Shown here: positions 1 to 6,920 of the stretch, in pieces
Layout: each line of letters starts with the position of its first letter
Numbering within the stretch: the first letter of the stretch is position 1
Assembly (NCBI GenBank): GCA_902362775.1
Contig: CABIXV010000001.1
Location: 88,520-152,519 of the forward strand
Reading direction: 5' to 3'
DNA length: 64,000 nucleotides
Origin: Clostridiales bacterium
GTDB lineage: Bacteria > Bacillota > Clostridia > Oscillospirales > Oscillospiraceae
Notes under the pieces: generated by a model
Databases searched by the model: none
Told to the model about the DNA's origin: nothing
The model's input: the letters and a program-made list of their open reading frames with translations, nothing else
Translations under genes and position numbers: made by a program

Positions 1-111
1 AGGTCAGGACTCCCTTCCAGGCTTTCACTTTTACCGCACGCATCTCCTCTCAACATAAAATTTCATCTCAAGTTTCTTAAGTCCACCGGAATTACCAAGA
101 GAAAATTCAAT

Positions 112-143
112 GCTGGGGAGGGGATCTCCGTCCCCTCCCCAGC
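112..143 (-). terminator. Hairpin after the small protein gene at 147-383
   Basis: Two perfect 13-base arms (112-124 and 131-143) with a 6-base loop lie just downstream of the stop codon of the minus-strand gene at 147-383. On the minus strand the stem is followed only by a mixed A/T stretch, so it is a weak intrinsic terminator by sequence. It may also mark the end of the mobilisation gene cluster. Confidence 0.55.
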
Positions 144-146
144 TCG

Positions 147-383
147 TTACATCCCCATTGCTATTCCGACCTGCTTCTCCGCCAACCGTCGGCGGTTGTA
201 GAACAGCAGATCCCGGGTCTGTTGGTACAGCTCCTCCTCCCCGGAGAGAAACACCGCCACCAGATAGTTTTGCGCCTTATATTGCTGATAAATGGGTTTC
301 AGCGACTCCCGGAAGGCGGGATCGTCCCGCTCCGCCCGGGTGAGCCAAAGTTCTACGATTTTACTCTGTTCTCTGACCTCCAT
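147..383 (-). CDS. Small hypothetical protein of the mobilisation module
   Basis: A 78-residue, charged, probably helical and soluble protein without signal peptide or membrane segment. I chose the ATG at 383; a TTG two codons upstream (389) is the alternative. It contains many Glu/Arg/Lys residues, aromatic pairs such as PIYQQY and LFYNRRR, and a VAVFLSGEEE segment. It follows the relaxase gene on the same strand and is followed by a hairpin, so it is probably the last gene of the mobilisation transcript. I do not recognise the family. Position suggests an accessory mobilisation or maintenance role, which is inference only. Confidence 0.6.
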   Translation of the reverse strand: MEVREQSKIVELWLTRAERDDPAFRESLKPIYQQYKAQNYLVAVFLSGEEELYQQTRDLLFYNRRRLAEKQVGIAMGM

Positions 384-479
384 ACGCAATCATCAATCAA
401 CCCCTTGTATTATAGAGTAGTAGTTATGAAAGACCCTTTCCCATATTTTCCTTCCTAAAAGGGAAATTATTCACATGGA

Positions 480-1835
480 TTAGTTCAGCCTGTTTTCTTC
501 CTCGTGATCGTCCTCTTTTTGTCCGAGGGCGATCTTTTTTGCTTTCTCCCTGCGGAGGGCCTTCCGGTCGCCGAGCTGGCGCATGGTGGTGGCGTCCCTC
601 ACAGGCACAACGTCCTGACCACGTTCCAGAGCGTACCCAAGCTGGACCACAGCACCCACGACACCAGCCCAGTCAGTGCCAGAGCCGTCATTCCCACCAA
701 CAGACTGCTCCAGGGGATGTAGGGCAGGTGAACCATAGGTAGAGAAAAACGTCGCTCTCTCTTTTTCCCAGCCCGTTTCATCTCCGCCCGTATCTGGGCC
801 ACATCCCGCCCCAGCACCTCCAGCTGGGTCTGAGTGGGAAGCTGCCCCACCTGTCGGGTCAACCCCCGCAGCAGGGCCGCCTGTGCGCCAACGCTGGCCT
901 CCAGGCGCTCCAGTCCGCCGCTGTTCGTTTTCTCCATCTGGTACAGGGCTGTGAGCGCCGCCATGAAATCCTCCAAATCCTGTTGGGTGGGACTGGCTGG
1001 AGGCTGGGGCGGCGTCTGTATGGCCTGGAATTGATTCCGTTGTTTCAATTCCTCCAGAGATAATCTCTGCCCGAATTCGGAATTCATGTTCCATGACCTC
1101 CTTGGTGTATTTTTTATCGTGGAGCCGGTCGTCCCGGCACTTCATGCCGCTGGGTGTGGTGTAGGTGATGTTCTTCCGGCTGTCTGTCCATCGGACTTGG
1201 CAGCCCTCGCGCTCCATCAGAGAAATAAATTCATCTTTGGTTTCGGCGTACCTCATGCACTGGTCGATGGTGTTCATCAGCCGGAACTTCCAACTCTCCC
1301 CCTTGGCGGCGGTGCGGTACTCCCGGCTGCTCATCCGTTTCTGTCTGACCTGCTTTTCAGGCTGCGGAAGGGTCTCCAGGCCGTGTGCGGCACAGATTTG
1401 GTCGCTGGCCAGTCGGTGGGCCCGGAGGTCGGCGGCGCTCTGGTGGAGTTTTTTCCCGTCTTGAACGCTAACGCTGTTGACAATCAGGTGGCTGTGCAGA
1501 TGGTCGGTGTCGATGTGGGTGGCCACCAGCACCTCAAAGCCGGGGAACTCCCGCCGGGCCAGTTCCAGCGCAATGGCGTGGGCCTCCTGGGGTGTCAGGT
1601 TATCCGTTTCCGCAAAGGACTGGACGAAGTGGTAGTACTGCCGCCCATCCGTTTTACGGAACCGCTCCTTGGTAAGCTGCATCTCTGCGAGGGCGGATTG
1701 GGCGGTGCAGTTCCAGCCAGTCACCAGCCGCTGTCCTTCCCATAGCGTTTTCTTGTCCTGCTGGGTGTACCGCAACACTCCGCCCAACGCGCCCCGGCCT
1801 CCGCCACGGTTCTTGACGGCGGTGAAGGTAGCGAT
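480..1835 (-). CDS. mobA: MobA/MobL-type relaxase with apparent ATC start
   Basis: DNA relaxase that nicks one strand at oriT and starts conjugal mobilisation. The histidine triad segment HIDTDHLHSHLIVNSV matches the metal-binding HxDxxHxH signature of relaxase/mobilisation nucleases, and LRYTQQDKKT near the N-terminus holds a candidate catalytic Tyr. The reading frame with family-like sequence continues 16 codons upstream of the first TTG (1787) to an ATC at 1833-1835 (ATFTAVKNRGGGRG), directly behind the MobC stop and 7-8 bases after an AGGAGGT box. I take ATC as the start, giving 451 aa; TTG at 1787 (435 aa) has a weaker GGAGG. Residues of roughly 250-400 are Gly/Pro/Thr/Ala-rich because a second gene (599-1087) is coded in another frame there. 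The last 40 residues are again charged and family-like. Confidence 0.85.
   Translation of the reverse strand: MATFTAVKNRGGGRGALGGVLRYTQQDKKTLWEGQRLVTGWNCTAQSALAEMQLTKERFRKTDGRQYYHFVQSFAETDNLTPQEAHAIALELARREFPGFEVLVATHIDTDHLHSHLIVNSVSVQDGKKLHQSAADLRAHRLASDQICAAHGLETLPQPEKQVRQKRMSSREYRTAAKGESWKFRLMNTIDQCMRYAETKDEFISLMEREGCQVRWTDSRKNITYTTPSGMKCRDDRLHDKKYTKEVMEHEFRIRAEIISGGIETTESIPGHTDAAPASSQSHPTGFGGFHGGAHSPVPDGENEQRRTGAPGGQRWRTGGPAAGVDPTGGAASHSDPAGGAGAGCGPDTGGDETGWEKERATFFSTYGSPALHPLEQSVGGNDGSGTDWAGVVGAVVQLGYALERGQDVVPVRDATTMRQLGDRKALRREKAKKIALGQKEDDHEEENRLN
599..1087 (-). CDS. Coiled-coil membrane protein overprinted within the relaxase gene
   Basis: A 162-aa reading frame lying wholly inside the 3' half of the relaxase gene on the same strand but in another frame. 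It has protein-like features: a good ribosome site (AAGGAGGTC) about 8 bases before the ATG at 1087, a charged helical part with heptad-like leucines (about residues 40-110, probable coiled coil), a basic stretch (KRAGKKRERR) and one or two hydrophobic segments from about 123 to 162 with the C-terminus in or at the membrane. In the same stretch the relaxase frame is low-complexity, which suggests this frame is the more constrained one. It could be a MobB-like mobilisation protein linking the relaxosome to the membrane or transfer machinery; that role is inferred. Confidence 0.65.
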   Translation of the reverse strand: MNSEFGQRLSLEELKQRNQFQAIQTPPQPPASPTQQDLEDFMAALTALYQMEKTNSGGLERLEASVGAQAALLRGLTRQVGQLPTQTQLEVLGRDVAQIRAEMKRAGKKRERRFSLPMVHLPYIPWSSLLVGMTALALTGLVSWVLWSSLGTLWNVVRTLCL

Positions 1836-2153
1836 TCAGCTCACCTCCTGGATCAGCCGCCGGAGTTGCTCGCTGATTTTGGCGTAGCCCTCCGCCAGCC
1901 GATCCCCGTACACCACGGTGATTTTCCCCATGTTAGCCAAGGTGGTAAGCTGGTTCAGATTCCGTCCCTGGGCCTTCAGTTCGGAGAGTACCTTGTCCAG
2001 CCCCTCCACCCGGACGATCTTCTTCCCCAGACCACACAGGCACAGATAGTCAGTGACGGTCAGTTTCAGCTCCTGGGCCTTGGTTTGGATGCGCCCTTTG
2101 GTGCGGGGTGTCACCCGCAGGGTGATGATCTCGGTTTTCTTTTCTCTCTGCAT
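1836..2153 (-). CDS. mobC: Relaxosome accessory protein MobC
   Basis: A 105-aa DNA-binding protein that helps the relaxase recognise oriT. The N-terminus (ITLRVTPRTKGRIQ) looks like a ribbon-helix-helix motif, and the C-terminal half carries the MobC-family signature GRNLNQLTTLAN before a final helix ending at the stop. The ATG at 2153 has an AGGAGAAAGG ribosome site. The frame stays open upstream to 2363, but that part overlaps the end of the repA-like gene and reads through hairpins, so I exclude it. Its TGA stop abuts the relaxase start (TGA-ATC), and its 3' end supplies the relaxase ribosome site, so the two genes are translationally coupled. Confidence 0.85.
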   Translation of the reverse strand: MQREKKTEIITLRVTPRTKGRIQTKAQELKLTVTDYLCLCGLGKKIVRVEGLDKVLSELKAQGRNLNQLTTLANMGKITVVYGDRLAEGYAKISEQLRRLIQEVS

Positions 2154-2164
2154 TGATATTCCTT

Positions 2165-2290
2165 TCTCCTCTTCAGGGGCTGGGGTTCGGGGCAGCGCCC
2201 CGGAACGGTGGCCGGCGTATAGCCGGACGCGATGCTTGCCCTCCCGAAAGGGAGGAATCTCCCCCGGAGGGGGCAGGCGCACCTCCTCCA
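2165..2290. other. Candidate origin of transfer (hairpin-rich)
   Basis: Immediately upstream of mobC lies a GC-rich tract with several closely spaced inverted repeats: GGGGC-AGC-GCCCC, CCGGC-GTATA-GCCGG, CCTCCC-GAAA-GGGAGG and CCCCC-GGAGG-type arms. oriT regions of mobilisable elements commonly sit next to mobC and contain such hairpins at which MobC and the relaxase bind. The tract overlaps the last codons of the repA-like gene. No nick sequence could be assigned by eye, so the call rests on position and structure. Confidence 0.45.
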
Positions 2291-3318
2291 GCAGGTTGGT
2301 CAACGGCAGCAGGGTCGATAGGGACGATTTCTCCGGCACCCTCTGAATCGTCACTTTCGGCACGGTGGAGCTGGATGAGCCGTTTTCCGTTGCTCCTGCG
2401 GACGGTGGCTGTGATTCCAGCTTTCCTTAGCGTCTCAACGCTTTGCAGGATCAGCCGGGAGACCTTTTTCGGCGTGATGCCCGCCTGACAATCAGGGTCG
2501 ATTTTCTGGGAAAGCTCTGTGGGAGTGCCGATAAATTCTCTCTGACCTTTCAGAAATTCAGAGAGAAGAAGCGTGATGCGTCCCTCCAAATCATCCGGCT
2601 GTGTCCGGCTGTCGGAGAGAAGTTCCCACACATTGTCACCGTTGCGCTCCAGCGTCAGCTCCCTGTATTCGATGTCCCGGCCAATACAAAAGAGTTTTGC
2701 CCTGCCGCTGCCCCGCCGCTCCTCCACCATGGTGAAGCTGGAGTCCACCGCCCCGCTGATTGCGGTGGTTCCGGAGATGCGGTGGAACACATCCTCCGCT
2801 TTCTCTTTCCGCAGGTGGTGGATGAGCAGAATGGCGATGCCGTGCTTGTCCGCCAGCCGCTTCAGCACAGACAGATCCCGGTAGTCATTGGCGTAGGTGG
2901 CGTCGTGTACCGGGCGGATCATCTGAAGTGTGTCAATGATGACCAGCACGATGTCAGAATGTTCCCCCGCAAATGCGTCCACCTGTTCCTCCAATCCCTG
3001 GCCAATGGGAGCACATTCCGTACAGAAGTGGACGCTGTCCGGAGCCTCCTCGGTGATTTCAAAGAGCCGATTTTGGATGCGGAGGACAGAATCTTCCAGG
3101 CAGAGATAGAGGGTAGTGCCCCGCTTCACGCTCATTCCCCAGATTGATTCCCCCTTGGCCACCGTCACCGCCAGCCACAGGGCCAGCCAGGATTTCCCCA
3201 CCTTTGGGGAACCAGCCAGGATGTGCAGACCCTGGGACAGCAGAGTGTCCACCACAAAATTGGGAGGACGCAGGGGCTGGCTCATCAGGGCCGCCCCATT
3301 GATTGTGATAAGTTTCAT
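2173..3318 (-). CDS. repA: RepA-like AAA ATPase (replicative helicase type)
   Basis: A 381-aa RecA/AAA_25-type ATPase like the RepA helicases of plasmids and mobilisable elements. Visible motifs are Walker A (GSPKVGKSW, about residues 36-44), Walker B-like VLVIIDTLQMI (about 124-134) and the histidine segment AILLIHHLRK. The C-terminal 60 residues are rich in Gly, Pro, Ser and Ala and read through the candidate oriT hairpins, so the functional domain probably ends near residue 320. The ATG at 3318 has a GGAGG 10 bases upstream. It precedes mobC on the same strand. Its likely role is replication or strand unwinding of the mobile element. Confidence 0.8.
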   Translation of the reverse strand: MKLITINGAALMSQPLRPPNFVVDTLLSQGLHILAGSPKVGKSWLALWLAVTVAKGESIWGMSVKRGTTLYLCLEDSVLRIQNRLFEITEEAPDSVHFCTECAPIGQGLEEQVDAFAGEHSDIVLVIIDTLQMIRPVHDATYANDYRDLSVLKRLADKHGIAILLIHHLRKEKAEDVFHRISGTTAISGAVDSSFTMVEERRGSGRAKLFCIGRDIEYRELTLERNGDNVWELLSDSRTQPDDLEGRITLLLSEFLKGQREFIGTPTELSQKIDPDCQAGITPKKVSRLILQSVETLRKAGITATVRRSNGKRLIQLHRAESDDSEGAGEIVPIDPAAVDQPAGGGAPAPSGGDSSLSGGQASRPAIRRPPFRGAAPNPSP

Positions 3319-3351
3319 GTTGCAAGTGCCTCCGTTTCTGTATCTTTTCGG

Positions 3352-3380
3352 TTGGTTTTATTTCCCACCCATGTTAGAAT
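3352..3380 (+). promoter_or_regulatory. Promoter of the DUF6076-type gene
   Basis: TTGGTT (3352-3357) and TAGAAT (3375-3380) are separated by 17 bases, a good sigma-A arrangement reading rightwards away from repA. An AGGAGAG ribosome site follows 3 bases later, in front of a TTG at 3397. Confidence 0.6.
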
Positions 3381-3396
3381 ACAGGAGAGAAAGACA

Positions 3397-3585
3397 TTGC
3401 GAAATCTACAAGTGATCCTTGACGGTTTGGGGCAGGTTCACTTTGAGACAGAGGAGGGCTGCGCTATGGAAAAGGACTTCGGCCTGTTCGTCACCCTGCT
3501 TCCCAAGGGGAAGATAAAAAGAGACCTCGCCGGGCCAAGCGGCGAAGTCTCTCTGGAGGATACGACACCGTTCAGGAGGAGTTGA
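3397..3585 (+). pseudogene. N-terminal fragment, probably split from the DUF6076-type gene by a frameshift
   Basis: A 62-codon frame starting at TTG 3397 with AGGAGAG upstream, and ending at a TGA that overlaps the next frame's first codon (TTGA, 3582-3585). The first 35 residues (LQVILDGLGQVHFETEEG, DFGLFVTLL) look like ordinary beta-rich protein. The downstream frame lacks a usable ribosome site, because its GGAGGAG touches the TTG. I infer that this piece and the following gene were once one protein of about 340 residues, broken between about 3490 and 3580. Coupled translation of two separate proteins is the alternative. Confidence 0.45.
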
Positions 3586-4439
3586 TCCTATTCTCTGAAT
3601 TGAGTTTTACACCCTACGCGCAGGTGGTGGATATGATCCGAACCTCGGCGGCGTTCCTGTGCGTGGACGATGAGAGCCGCTATATAGAGGGCAAGGTCAA
3701 TCCCAATGTTCATCACTTTATCATGGAGACGGTGGATGACCTGGTCGCCACGCTGGCCGAGGAGAACCCTCTCCACGGTTTGCTCCTGGGGACAGCAATA
3801 GAGGATCTGCCCGCTGATGATGGCACCGATGCACGCCGCATCCAGATATGCAGGGAGCTTCTTCCGCTGTTGGCAGCAGAAATGCAGTTCCAGTTTGTGG
3901 TCAACGAGGTACTGCATGACCTGGCGGAGAAACACCCTCTTGATCCCGAAACCTACGAGGGACTTTGGGAACTGTCGGTGACAGAGGTGCTGGCACTTGG
4001 CGACACCCTTTCCGCCCAGTATCAGTTCCGTTCGGCGGTGGACTACTACCATTTTCTGCTTCTGCACTTCGTGTCCGCCAAGACCAATGTGGCCTTCTGC
4101 CAATGCTGCGGTCGGTACTTTGTCCCCAAGACGAGGAGCAAGACCATCTACTGTGACCGGATTCTGAAGGACGGGAAGACCTGCAAGCATTGGGGGCCGA
4201 TCCTGAAGCACAAGCTGGAGTCCCAGCAAAACGAGGTGATCCAGGCATTCGACCGGGCCAAACGACGGATGTATAAGCGATATGAACGGACAGCGGACGG
4301 GAAGCAGAAACCCACCGACAAGGATTTAAGCTACGCCGAATACTATGAATGGCTGGATCGGGCGGTCAGGGCAAGGGATGATTACCTGGCTGGGAAACTT
4401 TCTAAAGGAGATGCTCTGAACATATTTGACGCTACATAA
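3582..4439 (+). CDS. DUF6076-type zinc-ribbon-like protein, start uncertain
   Basis: A 285-codon frame resembling DUF6076 proteins found in mobile elements of gut Clostridia; their function is unknown. A cysteine cluster near residues 170-200 (FCQCCGRYF, then YCDR and TCKHWG) forms a probable zinc ribbon. The C-terminal third is basic and helical (KRRMYKRYER). The TTG start is poor because the GGAGGAG lies directly against it, and the frame stays open upstream without another start, so the N-terminus is probably lost to a frameshift. It runs opposite to the mobilisation genes from a promoter at 3352-3380. Confidence 0.65.
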   Translation: MILFSELSFTPYAQVVDMIRTSAAFLCVDDESRYIEGKVNPNVHHFIMETVDDLVATLAEENPLHGLLLGTAIEDLPADDGTDARRIQICRELLPLLAAEMQFQFVVNEVLHDLAEKHPLDPETYEGLWELSVTEVLALGDTLSAQYQFRSAVDYYHFLLLHFVSAKTNVAFCQCCGRYFVPKTRSKTIYCDRILKDGKTCKHWGPILKHKLESQQNEVIQAFDRAKRRMYKRYERTADGKQKPTDKDLSYAEYYEWLDRAVRARDDYLAGKLSKGDALNIFDAT

Positions 4440-4499
4440 CCATCAAAAGTACAGAGACATACATGAGAATAATAGTGTGGGCAATCACAATGACTAATC

Positions 4500-4764
4500 T
4501 CCAGCAGAACGATCAGTTCAAATCTTCGGTGGGGCTGTTCGATGGGCTGGAAAAACCGGCTTTTTCCAACACCCCCGTCGGCGCTCAGTCCAGCGCCGTA
4601 ATCTACAGCCCGATTGAAACCGCAAAGGAGAATGACCCGGATCCTTACCGCTATCTGGTTTGGCTTCTGAGCACCGCTCCTGGGCTGAGCCAGGCGGATG
4701 AGACTTGGGCGGAACCTTTCCTCCCGATGCATGCGCCCCAGGAATGTAAAATTCCTAAATCATA
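4500..4764 (+). pseudogene. IS66-family transposase remnant (C-terminal end)
   Basis: The frame contains SNTPVGAQSSAVIYS, IETAKEN, DPYRYLVWLL and HAPQECK, which match the conserved C-terminal end of IS66 transposases. Just upstream the matching sequence switches frame: reading from 4541 in another frame gives MGWKNRLF, the usual lead-in to SNTP, so at least one base has been lost in the T-run near 4562. No catalytic DDE domain, accessory orfs or inverted repeats are left nearby. It is a decayed insertion-sequence scar at the edge of the accessory region. Confidence 0.75.
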
Positions 4765-4883
4765 ATAATCTTTAATGATTACTCAGAAGAAATAATCCAA
4801 TCTGTAAAGTCAGCTGTTCCGATGGTCAATCATGGAGAACCCTGCCTTGAAGAGCAAAATGAAATTGCGAAAGGCTCTAATGG

Positions 4884-4919
4884 AAAGGAGACACTCAACA
4901 TACAATGAGCGTCTCCTTT
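4884..4919. terminator. Hairpin terminator between IS66 scar and BRO gene
   Basis: The arms AAAGGAGACACTCA (4884-4897) and TGAGCGTCTCCTTT (4906-4919) pair with one G-U wobble. The stem ends in T on the plus strand and in CCTTTCC on the minus strand. It lies 45 bases beyond the stop of the minus-strand BRO gene and probably ends its transcript. Confidence 0.55.
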
Positions 4920-4964
4920 TCGCTGGTCTATTGATTTAGATTATGTTTAGAGGCTGTGGCAGTG

Positions 4965-5885
4965 TCAAGGATTTTTCGAATCTGTATTGTCCTGTGGCGA
5001 CTGCACTCTTTCCCCGATCATTTCCGCCGCATCCTCCACCACCCCGGTCACCAGCTGCTGGAGGGTCTGGGCATTTTCAGAAGTAATCACCGGCCGACCG
5101 GTCTCCTGCTCCAACTCCTTCCGGGCATTGCCGGCGATGCGGCCGCCCCGCCGGGCCGCCTTTTTGCTTTCCTCCAGGCCCTCGGGCTGCTCGGCCCGGG
5201 AGATGCTGGTGGTGGAGGCCTCGGCCAGCATATTCAGCACCAGCTCCAGGTCGCTCATGTTGTCCCGCAGGTTCTCCTTTTTCAGTCCCTTGAGCCGCTT
5301 GTACTGCCGGGTGGTCATACCGGACCAGGCTCTGCTGATCTCGTCGGTGAGGATGGCGTACTCCCTGCCCTTCTCCACGCCCCGCTTCTGCCACTCGTCG
5401 GTGAGCTCGTTGCGGATGCGGATGGCCAGCAGACGCTGGTGAACCCACTCCTCCGAATAACCTTTCTTCAGGTAGGTCTCCAGCGCCCGGTCGATGGCCT
5501 GCTCCGGGTCGATGGTCTCCTCGATTCGCTCCCGGCCCACCTGGGCCAGCCACAGCTTGAAGGGCTCCGCCTTGGGGGAGGGGATCGACTGAATAATCCG
5601 CAGCAGCTGCTCCGTGTCTGCCATATCAGTAAGCCGCTTCTTGCCGTCGGCGGCGGTCATTTTCAACTGGTGACACTTTGTCACCAGTTCGCTGCCTTCT
5701 TCCTTCAACCGCTGCTTCAGTTTGTTCCAGTATTTCCTCCCGGTGTTGTAGTCTGGCGCATCGGTCAGCACCCCCACCACGTCCACCACGGAGAAGTACC
5801 ACTCCTCCTGTTCCATATCCCAGGCGGTGCGGATCTTCTGATTTTCAAAAAGCTGGATCTGGTCGCCGCGCTTTTTCTCGTCCAT
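4965..5885 (-). CDS. BRO-N domain protein, phage antirepressor-like
   Basis: A 306-aa protein with an N-terminal BRO domain (about residues 10-115): the segment EWYFSVVDVVGVLTDAP followed by YWNKLKQRLKEEGSEL is the family hallmark. The middle (about 120-230) is charged and helical, and the tail (RRGGRIAGNARKELEQETG) is basic. BRO proteins bind nucleic acid and include phage antirepressors and DNA-damage-induced proteins; the exact role here is unknown. The ATG at 5885 has a GGGGAGG box about 8 bases upstream. A truncated AbrB-like gene lies just upstream on the same strand and may share its transcript. Likely phage-derived, by family. Confidence 0.8.
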   Translation of the reverse strand: MDEKKRGDQIQLFENQKIRTAWDMEQEEWYFSVVDVVGVLTDAPDYNTGRKYWNKLKQRLKEEGSELVTKCHQLKMTAADGKKRLTDMADTEQLLRIIQSIPSPKAEPFKLWLAQVGRERIEETIDPEQAIDRALETYLKKGYSEEWVHQRLLAIRIRNELTDEWQKRGVEKGREYAILTDEISRAWSGMTTRQYKRLKGLKKENLRDNMSDLELVLNMLAEASTTSISRAEQPEGLEESKKAARRGGRIAGNARKELEQETGRPVITSENAQTLQQLVTGVVEDAAEMIGERVQSPQDNTDSKNP

Positions 5886-5953
5886 AGTATGTACCTCCCC
5901 GGCTAATTAGATTTATTTTACCACGTTTTCTGACACAAGGCGAGGGGTTTTCC

Positions 5954-6127
5954 TCACCACCCGCCCCGTTTCGCCAGATCCAGCATCCCGAAGCAGAACC
6001 GCTCCCACCGTGTCAATGTAATCTGTGACGGGTCGCCTTCGCGGATCCTCATGGTGCGGCGGATCTCCTTGGGTATGACAACGCGGCCCAGGTCGTCGAT
6101 CCGGCGCACGATTCCAGTCGCTTTCAT
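5954..6127 (-). CDS. Truncated SpoVT/AbrB-type DNA-binding protein (57 aa)
   Basis: A short frame starting ATG 6127 with GCAGGAGG about 11 bases upstream. Its first 33 residues (ATGIVRRIDDLGRVVIPKE, then RRTMRIREGDP) are nearly identical in style to the N-terminus of the sporulation regulator SpoVT and other AbrB-type swapped-hairpin proteins. After REGDP the family sequence (normally LEIF plus a second hairpin and, in SpoVT, a GAF domain) is replaced by an unrelated 24-residue tail ending in AKRGGW. It may be a broken gene or a short repressor-like derivative. The intact ribosome site argues that it is still translated. Confidence 0.65.
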   Translation of the reverse strand: MKATGIVRRIDDLGRVVIPKEIRRTMRIREGDPSQITLTRWERFCFGMLDLAKRGGW

Positions 6128-6239
6128 CTATGATTTTGCCTCCTGCGGTTCAATTTACTGTGACAGGCATAGTATCTGCTGGAACAGGTCAGATATGCAG
6201 AATTTTGGCTGGGTTTGTTTGGCAAAAGAAAAAATTGCG

Positions 6240-6719
6240 TCAGAGCCGCTCGCCCCGATCCTCTCCCTCTAGTTCTTCCGGAGGCACGCCCAGCAGCAGC
6301 AGCGCACCGGCCACCGCCAGGTCGGACATAGCTCTCCCGTCTGGTCCCAGAGGCAGCGGAAACTCCTGCCGCTCCACCACCTGGCCGCCCAGGGTCACCA
6401 GTTCCCGCTGGAGGGCAGCCCACAGCCTGTCCCCCTCCCGGCTGGAAATGGTCAGGCTGTCCCGGGGCGAGCTTCCATAGCTCACCGCGCTCGCCGCCCG
6501 AAGCCCCTCCAGCATCCTTCCCGCGTCCCCTGGCAGCAGGATGGTCCGACAGGCGCCTGGGAGCTCGGCGCCTTCGGCCGCCGCCTGGGGTGATACCACC
6601 AGCAGGGCCGGGTGCTCCAGCGCCGCATACCGCTCTGTCATACCGCCTCTCCGCGAGAGGGCTCGCAAGATACGTCCTTCGATGCCCTCTCCCGACTCGA
6701 TGACCTGAAAACACTCCAT
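6240..6719 (-). CDS. Hypothetical protein divergent from parE
   Basis: A 159-aa acidic, soluble-looking protein without signal peptide or clear membrane segment, although a short run AVAGALLLLGV lies near the C-terminus. I prefer the ATG at 6719, because the AAAGGGGG box abuts the other ATG at 6725. The sequence alternates Leu/Ala-rich stretches (PALLVVSPQAAAEG, RTILLPGDAGRML) that could form an alpha/beta fold, with a later IREG-like SSREGDRLWAALQREL helix. I do not recognise a family. It is transcribed away from the parE operon, from the shared intergenic region 6726-6920. Confidence 0.55.
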   Translation of the reverse strand: MECFQVIESGEGIEGRILRALSRRGGMTERYAALEHPALLVVSPQAAAEGAELPGACRTILLPGDAGRMLEGLRAASAVSYGSSPRDSLTISSREGDRLWAALQRELVTLGGQVVERQEFPLPLGPDGRAMSDLAVAGALLLLGVPPEELEGEDRGERL

Positions 6720-6796
6720 ACCCATCCCCCTTTCTCACAGTCTTTGGCGTTCTTATGTCCTTTATGCACCCGGAGCACAGATGACCTCCCCTTTCC

Positions 6797-6829
6797 TTGA
6801 CTTTCCACCGCAATTTTTGGTAATATTAT
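6797..6829 (+). promoter_or_regulatory. Promoter of the parE-sda-parC operon
   Basis: TTGACT (6797-6802) is followed after 18 bases by TAATAT (6821-6826), with an overlapping TATTAT at 6824-6829. The transcript would have a leader of about 85 bases with a perfect 6-bp hairpin (CGCCGG-CACAA-CCGGCG, 6876-6892) shortly before the ribosome site. Confidence 0.6.
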
Positions 6830-6920
6830 ATATAGTGTATGATTGCGCCCTTTTCTATAAAAATGAAATCCCAGACGCCGGCACAACCGGCGGGCTTTGA
6901 AATGTGAGGAACAGAATACT

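Noticed and set aside
2154..2363. N-terminal extension of MobC to 2363
   Set aside because: It overlaps the repA-like gene and the candidate oriT; the ribosome site and family length favour the ATG at 2153.
1..4800. Integrase or attachment sites of the mobilisable element
   Set aside because: No recombinase gene and no convincing direct repeats at the borders; the left end is outside the window.
4956..5906. A 316-codon plus-strand frame opposite the BRO gene
   Set aside because: Leu-rich shadow; the minus strand has a clear BRO domain and ribosome site.
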